This document shows, piece after piece, positions 1-10,375 of a stretch of DNA of 64,000 nucleotides. The position numbers were made by a program, and so were the translations under genes. The notes below the pieces were generated by a model, which did not search any database, was not told the DNA's origin, and worked only from the letters and a program-made list of their open reading frames with translations. Position 1 is the stretch's first letter, and each line of letters opens with the position of its first letter. The stretch comes from Phialocephala subalpina (lineage: Eukaryota; Ascomycota; Leotiomycetes; Helotiales; Mollisiaceae): assembly GCA_900073065.1 (NCBI GenBank), contig FJOG01000017.1, forward strand, positions 1,112,149 through 1,176,148. Reading direction: 5' to 3'.

Positions 1-1254
1 TAGAACCTCGTGTCTGTCGAGTTAAGGCGAAGACTCATACCCCATACAAAGGATTGAGGCTCATCTGCTTTAATCTGATCTGTATTCAATCTACACCGTC
101 TCTAAACTCCATGAAAACATCAGATGGAAAGATATGCAGAACAGAAAATCCCCGTCAGCTTACCGCACGGCATTCAATCTTTTCTGCGGCACAAAGATTA
201 TTCCAAGCTTGCTTCTTTCTTTATCCCCACGCCTTCCATCTGCAGCAATAGATTCATGTGCTCCGCGCCTTGTATCTAATCTCTAGCTGCACTTATCACC
301 ATTGTCTGATCGCCCAGCGGTGGCTCAGCACAGCATCACACAGCCAGCATCAAGTAACGTTGCAAACCTCCTTCCCCTTTTACAATTTAGCCCCTCGTAG
401 CCAAACCCACTGACAGCTTCTAAAACCAGCCAGTACTCGACCGATCTCAAGCTTACCCTCACTACTGTCGAACTAAAGCAAGTGACGGCCCCCCACCAAA
501 ACCAAAACCAAAACCCTCCATCCCATCCCATCCCATCCGACTGGAGCCCTTGTCCTGTCTTCGATCATATCTTCTATCCTATCCTACCGAGTCTAACAAC
601 TTCCTAAACCCAAACAAGCAACCACAAACTCTGAGCCCTGCCAGCAAGAGCAAGGCCCATCATGCTATTAAAGTTTAAGTTCCCACGAGATTTAGGTTCC
701 GGACGATCGATCCAACAAGGTCCCCATATCTCACCCTTCTAACTTCTCCTTCTAACCCATCCCGGTTTACCTCTCTTTCCCATCTCGCCGTACGTGCATT
801 AGTTTTTCATATTCTTGGCTGACACAGTCTTTGGATCTTCGCTCTTGCATGCTGTGTGAAGGCTGGGCGCCTTGAAATCGAGAAATCAAGGAACACGCAT
901 GCAAAACAACATGGGGTTGATTGAGTTTGAGGTGCTGTGGCGGAAGGGAGCTCGTAAACCGGGGATTCTCCACTTCACATCTCAACCGTATCTGGGAATC
1001 AACGTCATCGAAGCTGGGACGTGCTGAAAGATGTTCGGATATCGTCCCGAGATCCATCTCGAACTCCGATCTCCTTACAGAGGCGATTTTGAGCAATTGA
1101 ATCTGGACAAGATGCTGAAAATTGGACGAGAGGATGTAGAAATATTGTAATCGTTTATATACACACGCTAGATTCTATGCTTAGATATTCATGATATGTT
1201 CAAAACGCCCATCGCTATGCTTTATTTCCTCCCAAACCCCCTCCCAAGCCATAT
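1..1254. other. Intergenic, 3' flank of bZIP gene
   Basis: No gene is supported here. The stretch is C/T-rich around 480-620, with short tandem repeats (ccaaaa units near 497-517 and catcc units near 520-537). This resembles a fungal promoter or 5'UTR on the + strand. The only ATG behind it, at 661, opens a 26-codon frame that I cannot extend by splicing. Other open frames in this stretch have no recognisable domain. Confidence 0.4.
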
Positions 1255-2583
1255 TTACCACTCCGCTAACAAGGGTGCGCCTCTCTGCCGCCGCCAAAAG
1301 TTCGCCCTTTGTATCCAGCCAACCCCCAAAAGCCACCCCCACCGCTCAAGCAAAGGCTGAGACAGCTCCCAAGACATCTCATTGAGTGGTTCCTCACCCC
1401 AAATAATCACTTGTCCCACCTCGTCCCTTTCCCCTCCTATGATTCCTAGATCCGCGCAGAAACTCCTCGCTACTTCCGTTGTGACTGTCATAAGACGTTC
1501 TCGTAACGAGGGAGATGCGATCATGTCGATTCCGTAGTAATGAGGAGCTTCGAGTTGTGCTTTGCTGGGTTTGAGGGAGGTGGGTAGGGTTTCGCTCATG
1601 GTTCGCAGGACTGCGAGATGGCGTTGCGAGTCGGAGGTGACTGCGGGGTCGGAGTAAAGCGGCCGAAAAGTCTCCAAGATTTCGTTTTTCGCTTTAGTTC
1701 GATCGTAAGGGACCATTACCATCGCGCTGTGAAATTGTCAGAATAAGAGTGATAGAAGATTGGGGTTGACGGCGTAACGAACGGTGGCTGACCAGAGACT
1801 CTTCGTTGGCCTGGCACCAGGGGTGCTTGTGCCTCGACCGACGACTGGGAGATGTTCAGAGACTGAAAAGGGGGTCCCATTGTAGATCGAGAACTTCGGA
1901 ACCCTGATGACTCAGGTGAGCTTTGTGAATTATGACGGAGTCCGGATGGATGTACCATAGAATATGGCTGAGATGACAACGCAGAAGGGTCGGCATATGC
2001 TTGCATCGGAGGTGTCAACATCGAAGATGTTAACGATAGAGCCGCCATTGGCATCATTTCTGATCCCAAAGTTGCTGGTGGACTGCCTGTGCCTGATATC
2101 GAAGTGCCCGAGATCGAGGGAGAGAGCGAGTATTGGCGCGTGTCGGAGATGGATGGAACGCTCATCGGTGCAGACATGAGGTGACTGGATGAAGATGATG
2201 AACCATAGATCTGTGCTCGTAGCGCTTCGTTCTCCCTCCTCAATTCGTCGTTCTGATATCGTAGACGCTCGATCTCTTCTGATTGCTCAGAGCTCTGCTC
2301 TTTCTGTGCTTGCTCCAGGTTCTTGAGGTGTTCCTTCCTTCTGCGGCCTGAAGCGCATAGTTAGCATGGTTGAGACCATGAGTGCTGGCTTGGAGTCGTA
2401 CGGAATTCCCTTTGAGCAAGTCGGTTGTACTGTGTACATGTTAATTCATATTCCAAGGTATTGTGGCTATGGTAGTCCACCCACCTCGCGCTTGCGCTCC
2501 TCCTTGTCTGCTGCTGAATCCATGCTGCTGCCCTTGAGGGAATACTGTCTTGATGTTTGAGTGGTGGTCGTTGAAACTGTCAT
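1255..2583 (-). CDS. bZIP transcription factor with C-terminal DUF3425 domain
   Basis: Predicted nuclear DNA-binding regulator of about 387 aa in four exons: 2583-2485, 2429-2402, 2347-1783 and 1726-1255. The splice phases agree, and the introns are 55, 54 and about 55 nt. The start ATG at 2583 precedes a short Thr-rich leader. The basic region reads across three exons: EERKRE, then YNRLAQREFR, then RRRKEHLKNLE. It contains the N-x-x-A-Q-x-x-F-R DNA-contact signature. A leucine-zipper-like heptad helix follows (EIERLRYQNDELRRENEALR), then a long Ser/Pro/Met-rich linker. The last exon carries the DUF3425 pattern: an APHYYGIDMIASPSLRERL-like stretch, then IIWGEEPLNEMSWELS, then a WGWLLG...RANFWRRQRG ending. 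bZIP+DUF3425 proteins are a fungal family of mostly unassigned targets. The last donor (GTTCGT at 1782) is the least certain junction. Confidence 0.85.
2402..2429 (-). other. 28-nt microexon of the bZIP gene
   Basis: This exon encodes YNRLAQREF plus one base of the next Arg codon. It is bounded by a TACACAG acceptor and a GTACGA donor. Without it the basic region lacks its conserved Asn and Ala-Gln DNA contacts, so it must be real if the gene is functional. Confidence 0.8.
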
Positions 2584-4828
2584 TGTGGAAGAAAGCACAA
2601 AAGGATATATATTGATTCTTGTAGAATTCACAAATTTTCTAAAGAAGTCGCGATTTGATCCTTCGTATGGGTCTGAGTGAGATCATATACCCTGCCCCTT
2701 CCTGCAACTGCAGCTGCAGGACGCTGCGAATTACTCAATTGAGGAAGGCAGCAAAACAATCCCCATGCTAGTTAGCATTTAATTAGTTCTCAGCCTTAGA
2801 GACTAAGACTACCCTGGTATTCCAGCAAAGTTGCGGTGGTGCCTTTTAGGCCGATGCCAGGTGCTTGGTGTGAGCTTGATCGAGTCGCCTCGAGCACCGC
2901 TTCTCCAGGTTTTCCAAAAGCTGGAAATAATAATACATCATTAGGACCCCACGTCGGTGGGCTTACCTGAGGCAATTCTGCCACTATGGCGTTGCTCATT
3001 CAAGCTACTGTGCCAGAGGTGCTATCACCAAATCAGCCCGGACCTACTATTTTCATGCTGGCTTGCAAAGGGCTGAGCCGTTCAAACCAGACCGTTCCTC
3101 TCTGGAAAGGCTAGCCGCTGGTTGATCCTGTGCATGAGTCCAGTGTGAGGCTTCAGCCCGGTGGGAGGCAATCGTCGATAGGTCTGGTACTGCAAACCTA
3201 AAATTTTTAAGGCACGGCCAATCCTGTGGGCAATGCGTGCAGCCATTGGCATCATGGACCTCAAGCTCGGTGCCTGACAAATGAGGAGGTCGAAAAGGGT
3301 GGGTCGTGCCCCTCGTGTGAATCGAAAAATAGAGTCAGATTTTAGACAAGAGGTGTTAATGCGGACACGGCGGCGTGGTGCCGTGAGACATGAGGCACAC
3401 TTCTGAATTCAGTTGTGGGGTTTTGTCAGCAAGGATCGACATCGCGACGGCCAAGCAGGAGAATCTGCGCTGTCGACACCGGAAACGCCGCCGAACGAGC
3501 GGTGAAGACCTCGAATTCTGTATCTTGGTTCTTAGGGCCCCCGGCATGACTGGAGATATTGCGGATATACTACTGATGACTGTTCTTTGGGTCATTTGGA
3601 CTCGAGATGGGGTTTCCGACGACTTGCATGGTACCTGATCGGATATCGAATCTGTGCCTGAGAGGCGTCTGGAAGAGGCGTCCTGCGGAAGAAGAGGGCA
3701 AATATGGTAAGCTGTTTGCGAAAGCGAATTGGCTGCATCGCTAAGATTCCCAAAGCCACCGATTCTTACAAGGACGGTGGTTGATGGCGCAGTGGCTGAG
3801 AGAGGTTGTTCAGCCTTGCGTCGATGACCGAGCAAATTTCTGGAAAGCAAGGAATCGCTGGAAAGCCTGACAGGATTGTTCCATACATGATCGACGCGGA
3901 CCCCTCCGAGATGCTGGAGATCTTGATCCAGCATGCTGGGATTGGAGGACGAAGAGAAAGGACCAGCATCAGGGTTTGGCGAGGCCGAAGAGTCATCTGA
4001 TTGGCATCCAAAGAAAGATACCCGGAATCCAGAGTGCTGGGAGCTGCTTCGAAACGTGGGAGTTGAAAGTTAGCAGTACCGTGGGATAGAGTTAGGCAAC
4101 AGCATTATGCTGAATTGGTCACTCCGTCGACTACCTTTGAATTGCATTGGCCCACTCGTACTCTGTCAAACAGCTTGATTGAGCCCAATGATACACCGGA
4201 CAAAGCGACGATATGGATACAGCTCCTCTAGGCTGAGAAGCTTGGAAAGAAACGTCTGGAGTGGACATCTCAAACAGAACGGCGTTTTCTCTCCGGTAGG
4301 AAGCATCCGACTCTACGGCTCGGTTCCCTCACTCTTTTTTCTTGGCCCCGATCACTGTCATCTCGGTCCAAGTGCCGTCTCCTAGCTGCCGAGTAGAGCG
4401 TTTGTGTTGCCAGTACGAAGGGTAGACTCGGTAACGCAATGACTTGCTCAAACAGGAAATCCGAAGCCCCCAAACCTTCGAACGCTCGAGTATCCAATTA
4501 TAAATCCTCGGAAGTAGGCCGAAGACGCCACTCGACGCTGACAGGAAGCGATTTTGGTCGAACCGTTTCGGAACCTGGGGTTTTTCTGCTAGGTTTGTAT
4601 CCATACAACTTTCTGGTAGCATTAAAATGGTAAACTCAGAAGTTCTTCAACTTCAAGGCGCCGTTCGGAGACTTCTGCCTTGTTAGCGTGCGGCATTGAT
4701 TCCTCAAGGGCAGTGTTGCGACAACTGGGAAGCTGTTCCTATCTCGTGCTGCTGTGCCTTGAGCGTGACGACACCCAAATCCTGCGTGAGTCTCTCTCAG
4801 TCTGCCCGATGCACGGAGGAGCAGACTA
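2584..4828. other. Long gene-poor stretch
   Basis: This is the promoter side of the bZIP gene followed by non-coding DNA. Several open frames exist, the longest being 192 codons at 3356-3934 (-). None shows a domain, a signal peptide or a plausible splice partner, so I call no gene. It may hold decayed genes that I cannot recognise. Confidence 0.4.
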
Positions 4829-5346
4829 GCCAATAAGTCAGCCACCTGATCAACTGACTAATGACTGATTATAATAAGCCAATAATTTGGCCATTTTCAT
4901 TAGCTCAGTCAGTCGGTTCAAAATTATTCAACTGATTAGTAACTGATCAGTCGAGACCTTTGATTTTCGTGATTTTTGGTGTTTTAGAGGGGTGTTTTTA
5001 GCATTTTAAAGGGGATTTCGGGCCGGAAAAACTTAAGACCGATACTCACCTTTACGGGGTACACCACTCACTAATCACACCCTTTCCTACTATTATCACA
5101 TCCTTTTCCTGAGCACGTGAGCCGAGTAGCTTTTGTAGCGGTCTAATTTCGAAATAAGCTATTTGAACTTTAAGCTTAAAATTACGATAAAAAAATTAAG
5201 ATTCGAGAAGTAAAAATCTAATAAAAAAGCTTAAATCTTAATAACGTGACTAAAAGCATGACTTAATACTATTCTTAGTAACTTATCAGCAACTGATCAG
5301 TTAATAAGTTAAGCCAATAAGTTGACTGACTGACTGACTTATTGGC
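4829..5346. mobile_element. 518-bp inverted-repeat element, MITE-like
   Basis: The left end GCCAATAAGTCAG at 4829 is mirrored at the right end as CTGACTTATTGGC, ending at 5346. Subterminal blocks repeat in both arms: CCAATAA, tandem GACT/AGTC units, and the palindrome ACTGATCAGT at about 4941 and 5292. The interior is A+T-rich and has no open frame. These features fit a non-autonomous DNA transposon or another folding repeat. Short direct copies of TCTGCCCG..GGAGGAG flank it at 4801-4820 and 5350-5365. I do not see a clean target-site duplication directly at the ends, so superfamily and exact borders are open. Confidence 0.5.
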
Positions 5347-5396
5347 CACTCTGCCCGGGAGGAGATTTTGTTCCCACGGACATAGGATAGGAGTTA

Positions 5397-6026
5397 TGTT
5401 GAGATTGTTTCCTTTTCAATCCGATACGAGGTAACTTAGCACTATACAAGCTAGCAGCCACATTCAAAGGAGTATGCGCTGACTTAAGAGCGGCGACGCC
5501 AGCGGCGTATAGGATAAGGGCCCTGTTATACGAGGATGGTTAGCAGCGCGTCGTACGAAGGGGCAGAGAAGGGGAAGAGGAGACGGTATCTACATGATTA
5601 ATAGTTGTCGAGATGATGTTATTATGGGGCAGGAGGAAAGAAGAAGAGAGAGAGAGCGTANNNNNNNNNNNNNNNNNNNNNNNNNNNNNNNNNNNNNNNN
5701 NNNNNNNNNNNNNNNNNNNNNNNNNNNNNNNNNNNNNNNNNNNNNNNNNNNNNNNNNNNNNNNNNNNNNNNNNNNNNNNNNNNNNNNNNNNNNNNNNNNN
5801 NNNNNNNNNNNNNNNNNNNNNNNNNNNNNNNNNNNNNNNNNNNNNNNNNNNNNNNNNNNNNNNNNNNNNNNNNNNNNNNNNNNNNNNNNNNNNNNNNNNN
5901 NNNNNNNNNNNNNNNNNNNNNNNNNNNNNNNNNNNNNNNGGGGGATTTCATTCCTATTGTGCGCGTCGTACGACATTAGCGGCATGAGGCCGCTGGCGGC
6001 GCAGAGCCTCTAGCAGAGCCTCAACA
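5397..6026. repeat. Possible LTR-like unit around an assembly gap
   Basis: TGTTGAG at 5397-5403 and CTCAACA at 6020-6026 are perfect 7-bp inverted ends of the kind that bound Ty1/copia-type LTRs. The 279-N gap at 5661-5939 lies inside, as expected where a repeat collapsed during assembly. The purine-rich GAGAGAG run abuts the gap. No matching 5-bp target duplication was found (flanks AGTTA and CTACT), and no protein domain is visible. The call therefore rests only on the ends and the gap. Confidence 0.3.
5661..5939. other. Assembly gap (279 N)
   Basis: The run is all N. Any open frame spanning it is meaningless. Confidence 1.
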
Positions 6027-6532
6027 CTACTATACGGCAGGTTCGTAGGGTACGGGTTCTACTGAAAAGAAAGAGTTGCTAGTGTCGGGAATGCCGAATG
6101 CCGAATGCCCAGTTAGGAGATCGATATCCGCTGGCGGATGCAATACTCCCTTGAGACAGCACCTGTTTCGTACGAGCCGTGCAGGTCACGTATCTTACTT
6201 CATTCATTCATTTATTCCTTAATATCGTACGAACCGCCTGCAGATAGAGAAGATAGATACAATATACACAATCGAACCAGCTCACAGAGCGCTGGCCTGT
6301 TGTGCGTGTGTCCACTCCAGTATATACCGGAAATACTAACTGAGAGTATTTCCAACAGTTACTAAGAATAGATACTGTTGTAATTTGTCTGATTATAACT
6401 TAAGTTATTATTAGGTACTTTTGGAATTTGAATCAAATGACCAATTTAATAACGTATTACCCAGCAATAACAACACCACTCCTCCCAAGCACCCTCTATC
6501 GCACACTAAGCCCTCCCCCCTCTCCCCCCCTC
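6027..6532. other. Intergenic, repeat-like
   Basis: No gene is seen. CGTACGA motifs recur (about 5550, 5967, 6169 and 6226), and the second half is A+T-rich, which suggests more repeat remnants. A C-rich tract near 6500-6535 lies over the 3' end of the next gene. Confidence 0.4.
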
Positions 6533-7084
6533 TTACTCAACAATCTCTCTCCCATTAAGTAAATCGAATATCGGCACCGCCACCTCCCCCTTCCAGCCCG
6601 CACTCCACCTCCCCACCTCCCTCTTCCTCTCCACGTATTCCACCGCTTTCTTCTGAATCACCTCCCACTCACCCAACTCAGCCACCACTCCCTGTCTCCC
6701 CAGATCCTCCAGCGCAGCTCGAACCCAGGTCAAACAAGTAAACAATTGTGCTTTCGCTTGATTCGGGTCATCGGTCTGGTAAACCGGCACTGCTTCAAGG
6801 ATCCTTTCAAGCGCATCGAGGGATGTAACTTTAGCAATGACTATGCGGACTAGTAGACGTTGTTCGAGCTGGACATCCGAGATGGCAAGGCGCTCGTAGC
6901 GCCAAGGCTGTGTAAGCTCGCCAGAGACGTTTTGGAGCGTGTTTTTGACGTGGTGTTTTGTCGCCGAATTAGCGTGCTGTTGTTTGGTGCTTTTCGGAGA
7001 AACGAAGAGTGCATAGTGGTAAGTGCCAGGGTGCCTCGGCCGCGCGTAGAGAGCGAGCTGGAGACGAGGTTTGTGGCGAGGCAT
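6533..7084 (-). CDS. Small fungal protein of an uncharacterised family (DUF6914-like)
   Basis: Single-exon protein of about 183 aa. The start is taken as MPRHKPRLQLALYARP at 7084 because its relic paralogue at 7641 begins the same way (M..NKDRIYVALYARGG). An in-frame ATG at 7120 would add 12 residues. Landmarks are LALYAR, TYHYALFVSPK, LVRIVIAKV, a TWVRAALEDL segment and a FDLLNGREIVE C-terminus. I recall this pattern from the fungal family DUF6914 (variants of VALYARGG..YHWALIVGPK), but could not search to confirm. No catalytic role is known to me. No signal peptide or membrane helix is visible, so it is probably cytosolic. It lies next to repeats and a broken paralogue, a setting typical of fast-evolving accessory genes. 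Confidence 0.6.
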   Translation of the reverse strand: MPRHKPRLQLALYARPRHPGTYHYALFVSPKSTKQQHANSATKHHVKNTLQNVSGELTQPWRYERLAISDVQLEQRLLVRIVIAKVTSLDALERILEAVPVYQTDDPNQAKAQLFTCLTWVRAALEDLGRQGVVAELGEWEVIQKKAVEYVERKREVGRWSAGWKGEVAVPIFDLLNGREIVE

Positions 7085-7640
7085 GGTTTCTAGTATTTTG
7101 GAGATTAACGGAGGCGACACAGCTGGTTATATGTCCAATTATTTAATGACAATAGTTTAAGAGATTCGGCGGCTCCGCGAGGTTGTTTCGTTTTGATGGT
7201 TATAAGGCGCAATCCAGAAGCGCGTAATGGTAGGCTTGGATCTGAGCAAGGATTGCGGCGGTCTTTATTTGTTCTTGCGGCACAGCCCGCGCTTCATGGA
7301 ACAAAGCGAGTCCCGGGCAACCTCTGAATTTGAACATGAGATAAGATGAAACAAATTCTGCAAAAGCGAAACGCTCAATATTAGGTAGAGTAAATATATT
7401 TAAATCGAGTACCACAAATTCTATCATTTCCAAGTGGCAAAGGTAAGTGATAAGCCAACGCACAAACAAGAAAGCAGCGACAACGAGGATAACTTTTCTA
7501 GAAAAGACAATCTATTCCCAAATACCGACCTCAAATATCTTCTAATTGTCAATTAGATCTGTATGTAGAGAATGGTTCCAAAGACAGGATCTAGCTAACG
7601 GCGTTAAGAGACCCCTTCCCACCTCTCTTCGCTAACCACA
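7085..7640. other. Intergenic between paralogous gene and relic
   Basis: Divergent spacer between the 6533-7084 gene and the 7641 relic. It is A+T-rich and no gene is seen. The pair could be an old inverted duplication. Confidence 0.4.
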
Positions 7641-7905
7641 ATGGTTGCCTCCAACAAAGACCGCATCTACGTCGCCCTCTATGCTCGCGGTGGGCAGGAC
7701 CCAACACCCATCACTGGGCCATCATCGTAGGACCCAAGAACGAAGTCGAAGGCGGAAGAGGCTTTCGATACCATGCGAGACAGAGACTCGATCCAGCCAG
7801 GCCCGGGCGCCATGTATTGCACTATGAGGCACTGGATATTCCTCTGGCACAGACCAGTATGCTGCTCGCGCGGACAATAGGCACCGTGCCGCTTTCCCAT
7901 AGAAA
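7641..7905 (+). pseudogene. Relic paralogue of the 6533-7084 gene
   Basis: The frame opens MVASNKDRIYVALYARGGQDPT. Then one base is lost or gained near 7706, because the family motif HHWAIIVGPKNE continues in another frame. After that it reads GFRYHARQRLDP, VLHYEALDIPLAQTSMLLART and decays. These blocks line up in order with ALYAR, YHYALFVSPK and QRLLVRI of the neighbouring intact gene. The C-terminal half is missing and is replaced by sequence belonging to the convergent pseudogene. A sequencing error could explain one frameshift but not the missing half. Confidence 0.7.
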
Positions 7906-7907
7906 TT

Positions 7908-8420
7908 TTAGAGCACGGTCTCTGAGATGTTTGGGTCCAGGACAGAAGTTACGTCGGGGTCGGCATTAGGCATTTTGATTCGATTACCCATTAATCCACG
8001 ATTTTCTATGTGTTGAAGGATCATGAAAGCGCCAGGATCAGACTTCTCGCCATAGTAGAATACCTTGGGAACTGGGTGTATTGTTCGACATATCTTGCTG
8101 TAGCACCTTCTTGAAGTGTATTCTCAATTGGAAACTGAACCCAATCGGAGCAAGGTTGCCGAACATAGACATTGGAAGCCATTCCCTCAACTTGGACCTT
8201 GTATAAGATGCTGTATCCACCGATGATCAAAGGTGGCCCGAATGTTGCTTTTCTCCCGAATTTCTGCCCAACAAGGGAAGCTGCAAGTTCGCAGGCGTCT
8301 CTCCTTCGAAGCCGTTTCTATAATATTTCCCATGCTTCATCGTTTTTGACCCACGTCAAGTTATCTAGTTGTGCTCTAGCGTCGCCTATTGTGACTTCGA
8401 TTGATTGTCCCAAACTTTGT
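7908..8420 (-). pseudogene. Aminoglycoside-phosphotransferase-like (APH fold) relic
   Basis: Read on the minus strand, the segments are in order: DNLTWVKNDEAWEIL, a stop, KRLRRRDACELAASLVGQKFGRK, PPLIIGGYSILYKVQVEGM, VYVRQPCSDWVQFPIENTL, then EGATARYVEQY. A one-base shift follows, then PVPKVFYYGEKSDPGAFMILQHI, then VLDPNISETVL and a stop at 7908. This is the N-lobe pattern of fungal APH-family phosphotransferases (glycine-rich strand, E-A-T-A-x-Y-V helix, PVPKV hinge). The C-lobe with the catalytic HxDxxxxN motif is absent. With an internal stop, a frameshift and a truncation this cannot be functional. The 5' limit is approximate. Confidence 0.65.
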
Positions 8421-8946
8421 GAAGGAAAGACAGTTGTGGCGAGCACGAAGTTCGTGTTCAAGAATGAGCCTACGTCTCAGCCACAAGATATACAACGGAT
8501 ATACTCCGACGGGAATGACTTCAACTTGACACGGATCCTACTCGAAGCAGCTCAATATTGTTCTCCCCTTTTTCTGCAATGCGGACATGCATGCGATTTG
8601 ATTTGTTGGGTGTCAATACGAAGTCCCATATATTTTATATACTGCTTGAAAGAAAGAAAATTGGTGGAAGTTCATGCCATTCAGTGCAGCGCGAGAACCA
8701 GATAAGACACATCTCCATTAATTTCTTTGTTAATCGAAGTTCTCTAAAGATGTAAAAGACTGTCGTTGAAGACCCAACGCCCGTATGTAGGATACCGCCA
8801 CCGACCCGCTCTGATAGCATTCCAGGCGTTGAAGCCAGTCCTTTGCTATGATCTCGATGCTTCCGTTCTCGCAATTTTCGTAACTATGTGCAGGCGCCAA
8901 AATCAAGGTGGTATTTCAACAAAACTCCGCTCCACGTCCTCAAAGA
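8421..8946. other. Intergenic, decayed sequence
   Basis: Frames on both strands are interrupted. The part next to the APH relic may be its unrecognisable 5' end. No gene is supported. Confidence 0.4.
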
Positions 8947-10375
8947 TTAGGCCTCTTGTGCCCATCTCTTCTCTCGGACTGTCATCTCCTCTCCGGCAGC
9001 TTTTCGGCTGCCGTCTTCCTCAGATCTCCATGCCCAGTACTCACCTAGTCTGATCTCAGCATAAGATGCATAGTCAAAGTCGATTTGAGAAATGGTAGCC
9101 TGAATCAAGGCCCAGATTCCCCAGTAGAAGCCAGGAATTCCTCGGTATATATCTACTTCCACAAAGAGACGTTGAACTTCGGCTTCCTCGTCGGCCTTGG
9201 ATAGACTTTGACCCAGGTGAGCAAAATAACTTCGGATGTATTCACGAATGAAACCAAGCCGTTGCGACTGTGTTGGAAGTAAATCATGTTCACAATCGAA
9301 TCCACCCCATTCCGCGAAATGGTTTGAGATGTCGAACGCCGCAGGTGAAGGTGTGGCATATTCGTAATCGATGAAGCTGACCGTCTCAGGCGCGTTGGGG
9401 CTGCTAGCTGATCGCGGTTGTATAATCACGTTGCCACTCAGTAAGTCACAGTGTGCGAAGACAAGCTGAAGAAAGTCAGCGTAAGTCAGCACGTGTGGGG
9501 TAGCGGAGCGCAAGCTTTAGTCAAACTCTTCGCTAAGTTCAGGGGCATAGGCGAAGTACCTAGGTACTTGTCGTAGAGTTGTGGAACGCTGGGAGAAAAC
9601 TTACACTATTGTCCCCAAGACCCGGCCGGTTGCTAAACTCCGCAACCAGTCGAGTCAATTCTTTCTGCAAACTTGCTTGTCGTGACTTTTCAGCATCTGT
9701 GCCAGCAGGAAGCGCATATATCCACTTTTGCATCACTGTCCACACATTTGGAGCTGGTTTCCCAGGAGCCACGTTGTCAATCGCAGCTTGTAACGCAGGG
9801 TCCTTTCTGCTTGGAGTTGGAGCTGGTATTCCCAGCTCTTGACTCCCGTTAATCTCTGCTGCCAATGGTTGACGAGGTGTAGGTAGACATGGAACCACTG
9901 CATGCCATTCGGCCAGCCGTCGGGCCACTGCTCTCCAGATGTCTTCCCTCCTAAGGTCTGCTGGAGAGGTGACAGCACCTTGGATGAAGCGGTATAGCAT
10001 CCCATTGTGGAATCTCGCGAGCAAGGCCGGCGCAAGGTTGTGTTGCATGAGGAGTTCATGGTTTTGTGTTTCTCGTTCTCGATCGATGATTCGGTCGGTT
10101 CCTTGGCCATAGGCTCTCAGAAGGACTGCCTCGTTGTCTATTTCCTCCTCAGATAGACCTGGCTTCTTATTGATGACCTTCAACAACGTATTGGTAATTC
10201 CGTCTGTGAATCGAACGAATTCGATTTTGCCATCTTCCCATTCAGGGCGAAGTGTGAGGATCAGACGGAGAGCTGATGTCTGCGATTCAGCTTGGTTGTA
10301 GGTCAAAGGTATGAATCGGATTTTGTTCGAGCCGTTAGTAAGACCGTTCGCAGGCCTCAAAGTGGTTGTGGCCAT
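8947..10375 (-). CDS. EKI1: Ethanolamine (choline/ethanolamine) kinase
   Basis: Phosphorylates ethanolamine with ATP, the first step of the CDP-ethanolamine (Kennedy) route to phosphatidylethanolamine; cytosolic. Two exons (10375-9605 and 9465-8947) with a 139-nt intron (GTAAGT..TTCAG) give 429 aa. Visible motifs are VRFTDGITNTLLKV (N-lobe, as in ethanolamine kinases), LLARFHNGMLYRFIQG, and RRLAEWHAVVP. Across the splice come FAHCDLLSGNVI (Brenner motif with the catalytic Asp) and VSFIDYEYATPSPAAFDISNHFAEWGG. The phrase TDGITN and the HCDLL motif favour ethanolamine over choline as main substrate, but this is inference. The ATG at 10375 (MATTTLRP) is chosen. The frame is open to 10513, but a TTTTCCAG acceptor at about 10426 suggests a 5'UTR intron there. 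Confidence 0.85.

Noticed and set aside
3356..3934. 192-codon open frame on the minus strand in the gene-poor region
   Set aside because: No domain, signal, repeat or splice partner; Ser/Arg-rich composition fits a chance frame in GC-balanced DNA.
5590..6013. Open frames of 109-139 codons spanning the N gap
   Set aside because: Most of the frame is undetermined bases, so there is no coding evidence.
8172..8705. 177-codon open frame on the plus strand
   Set aside because: It is the complement of the APH-like relic plus decayed flank; the recognisable motifs are on the minus strand.
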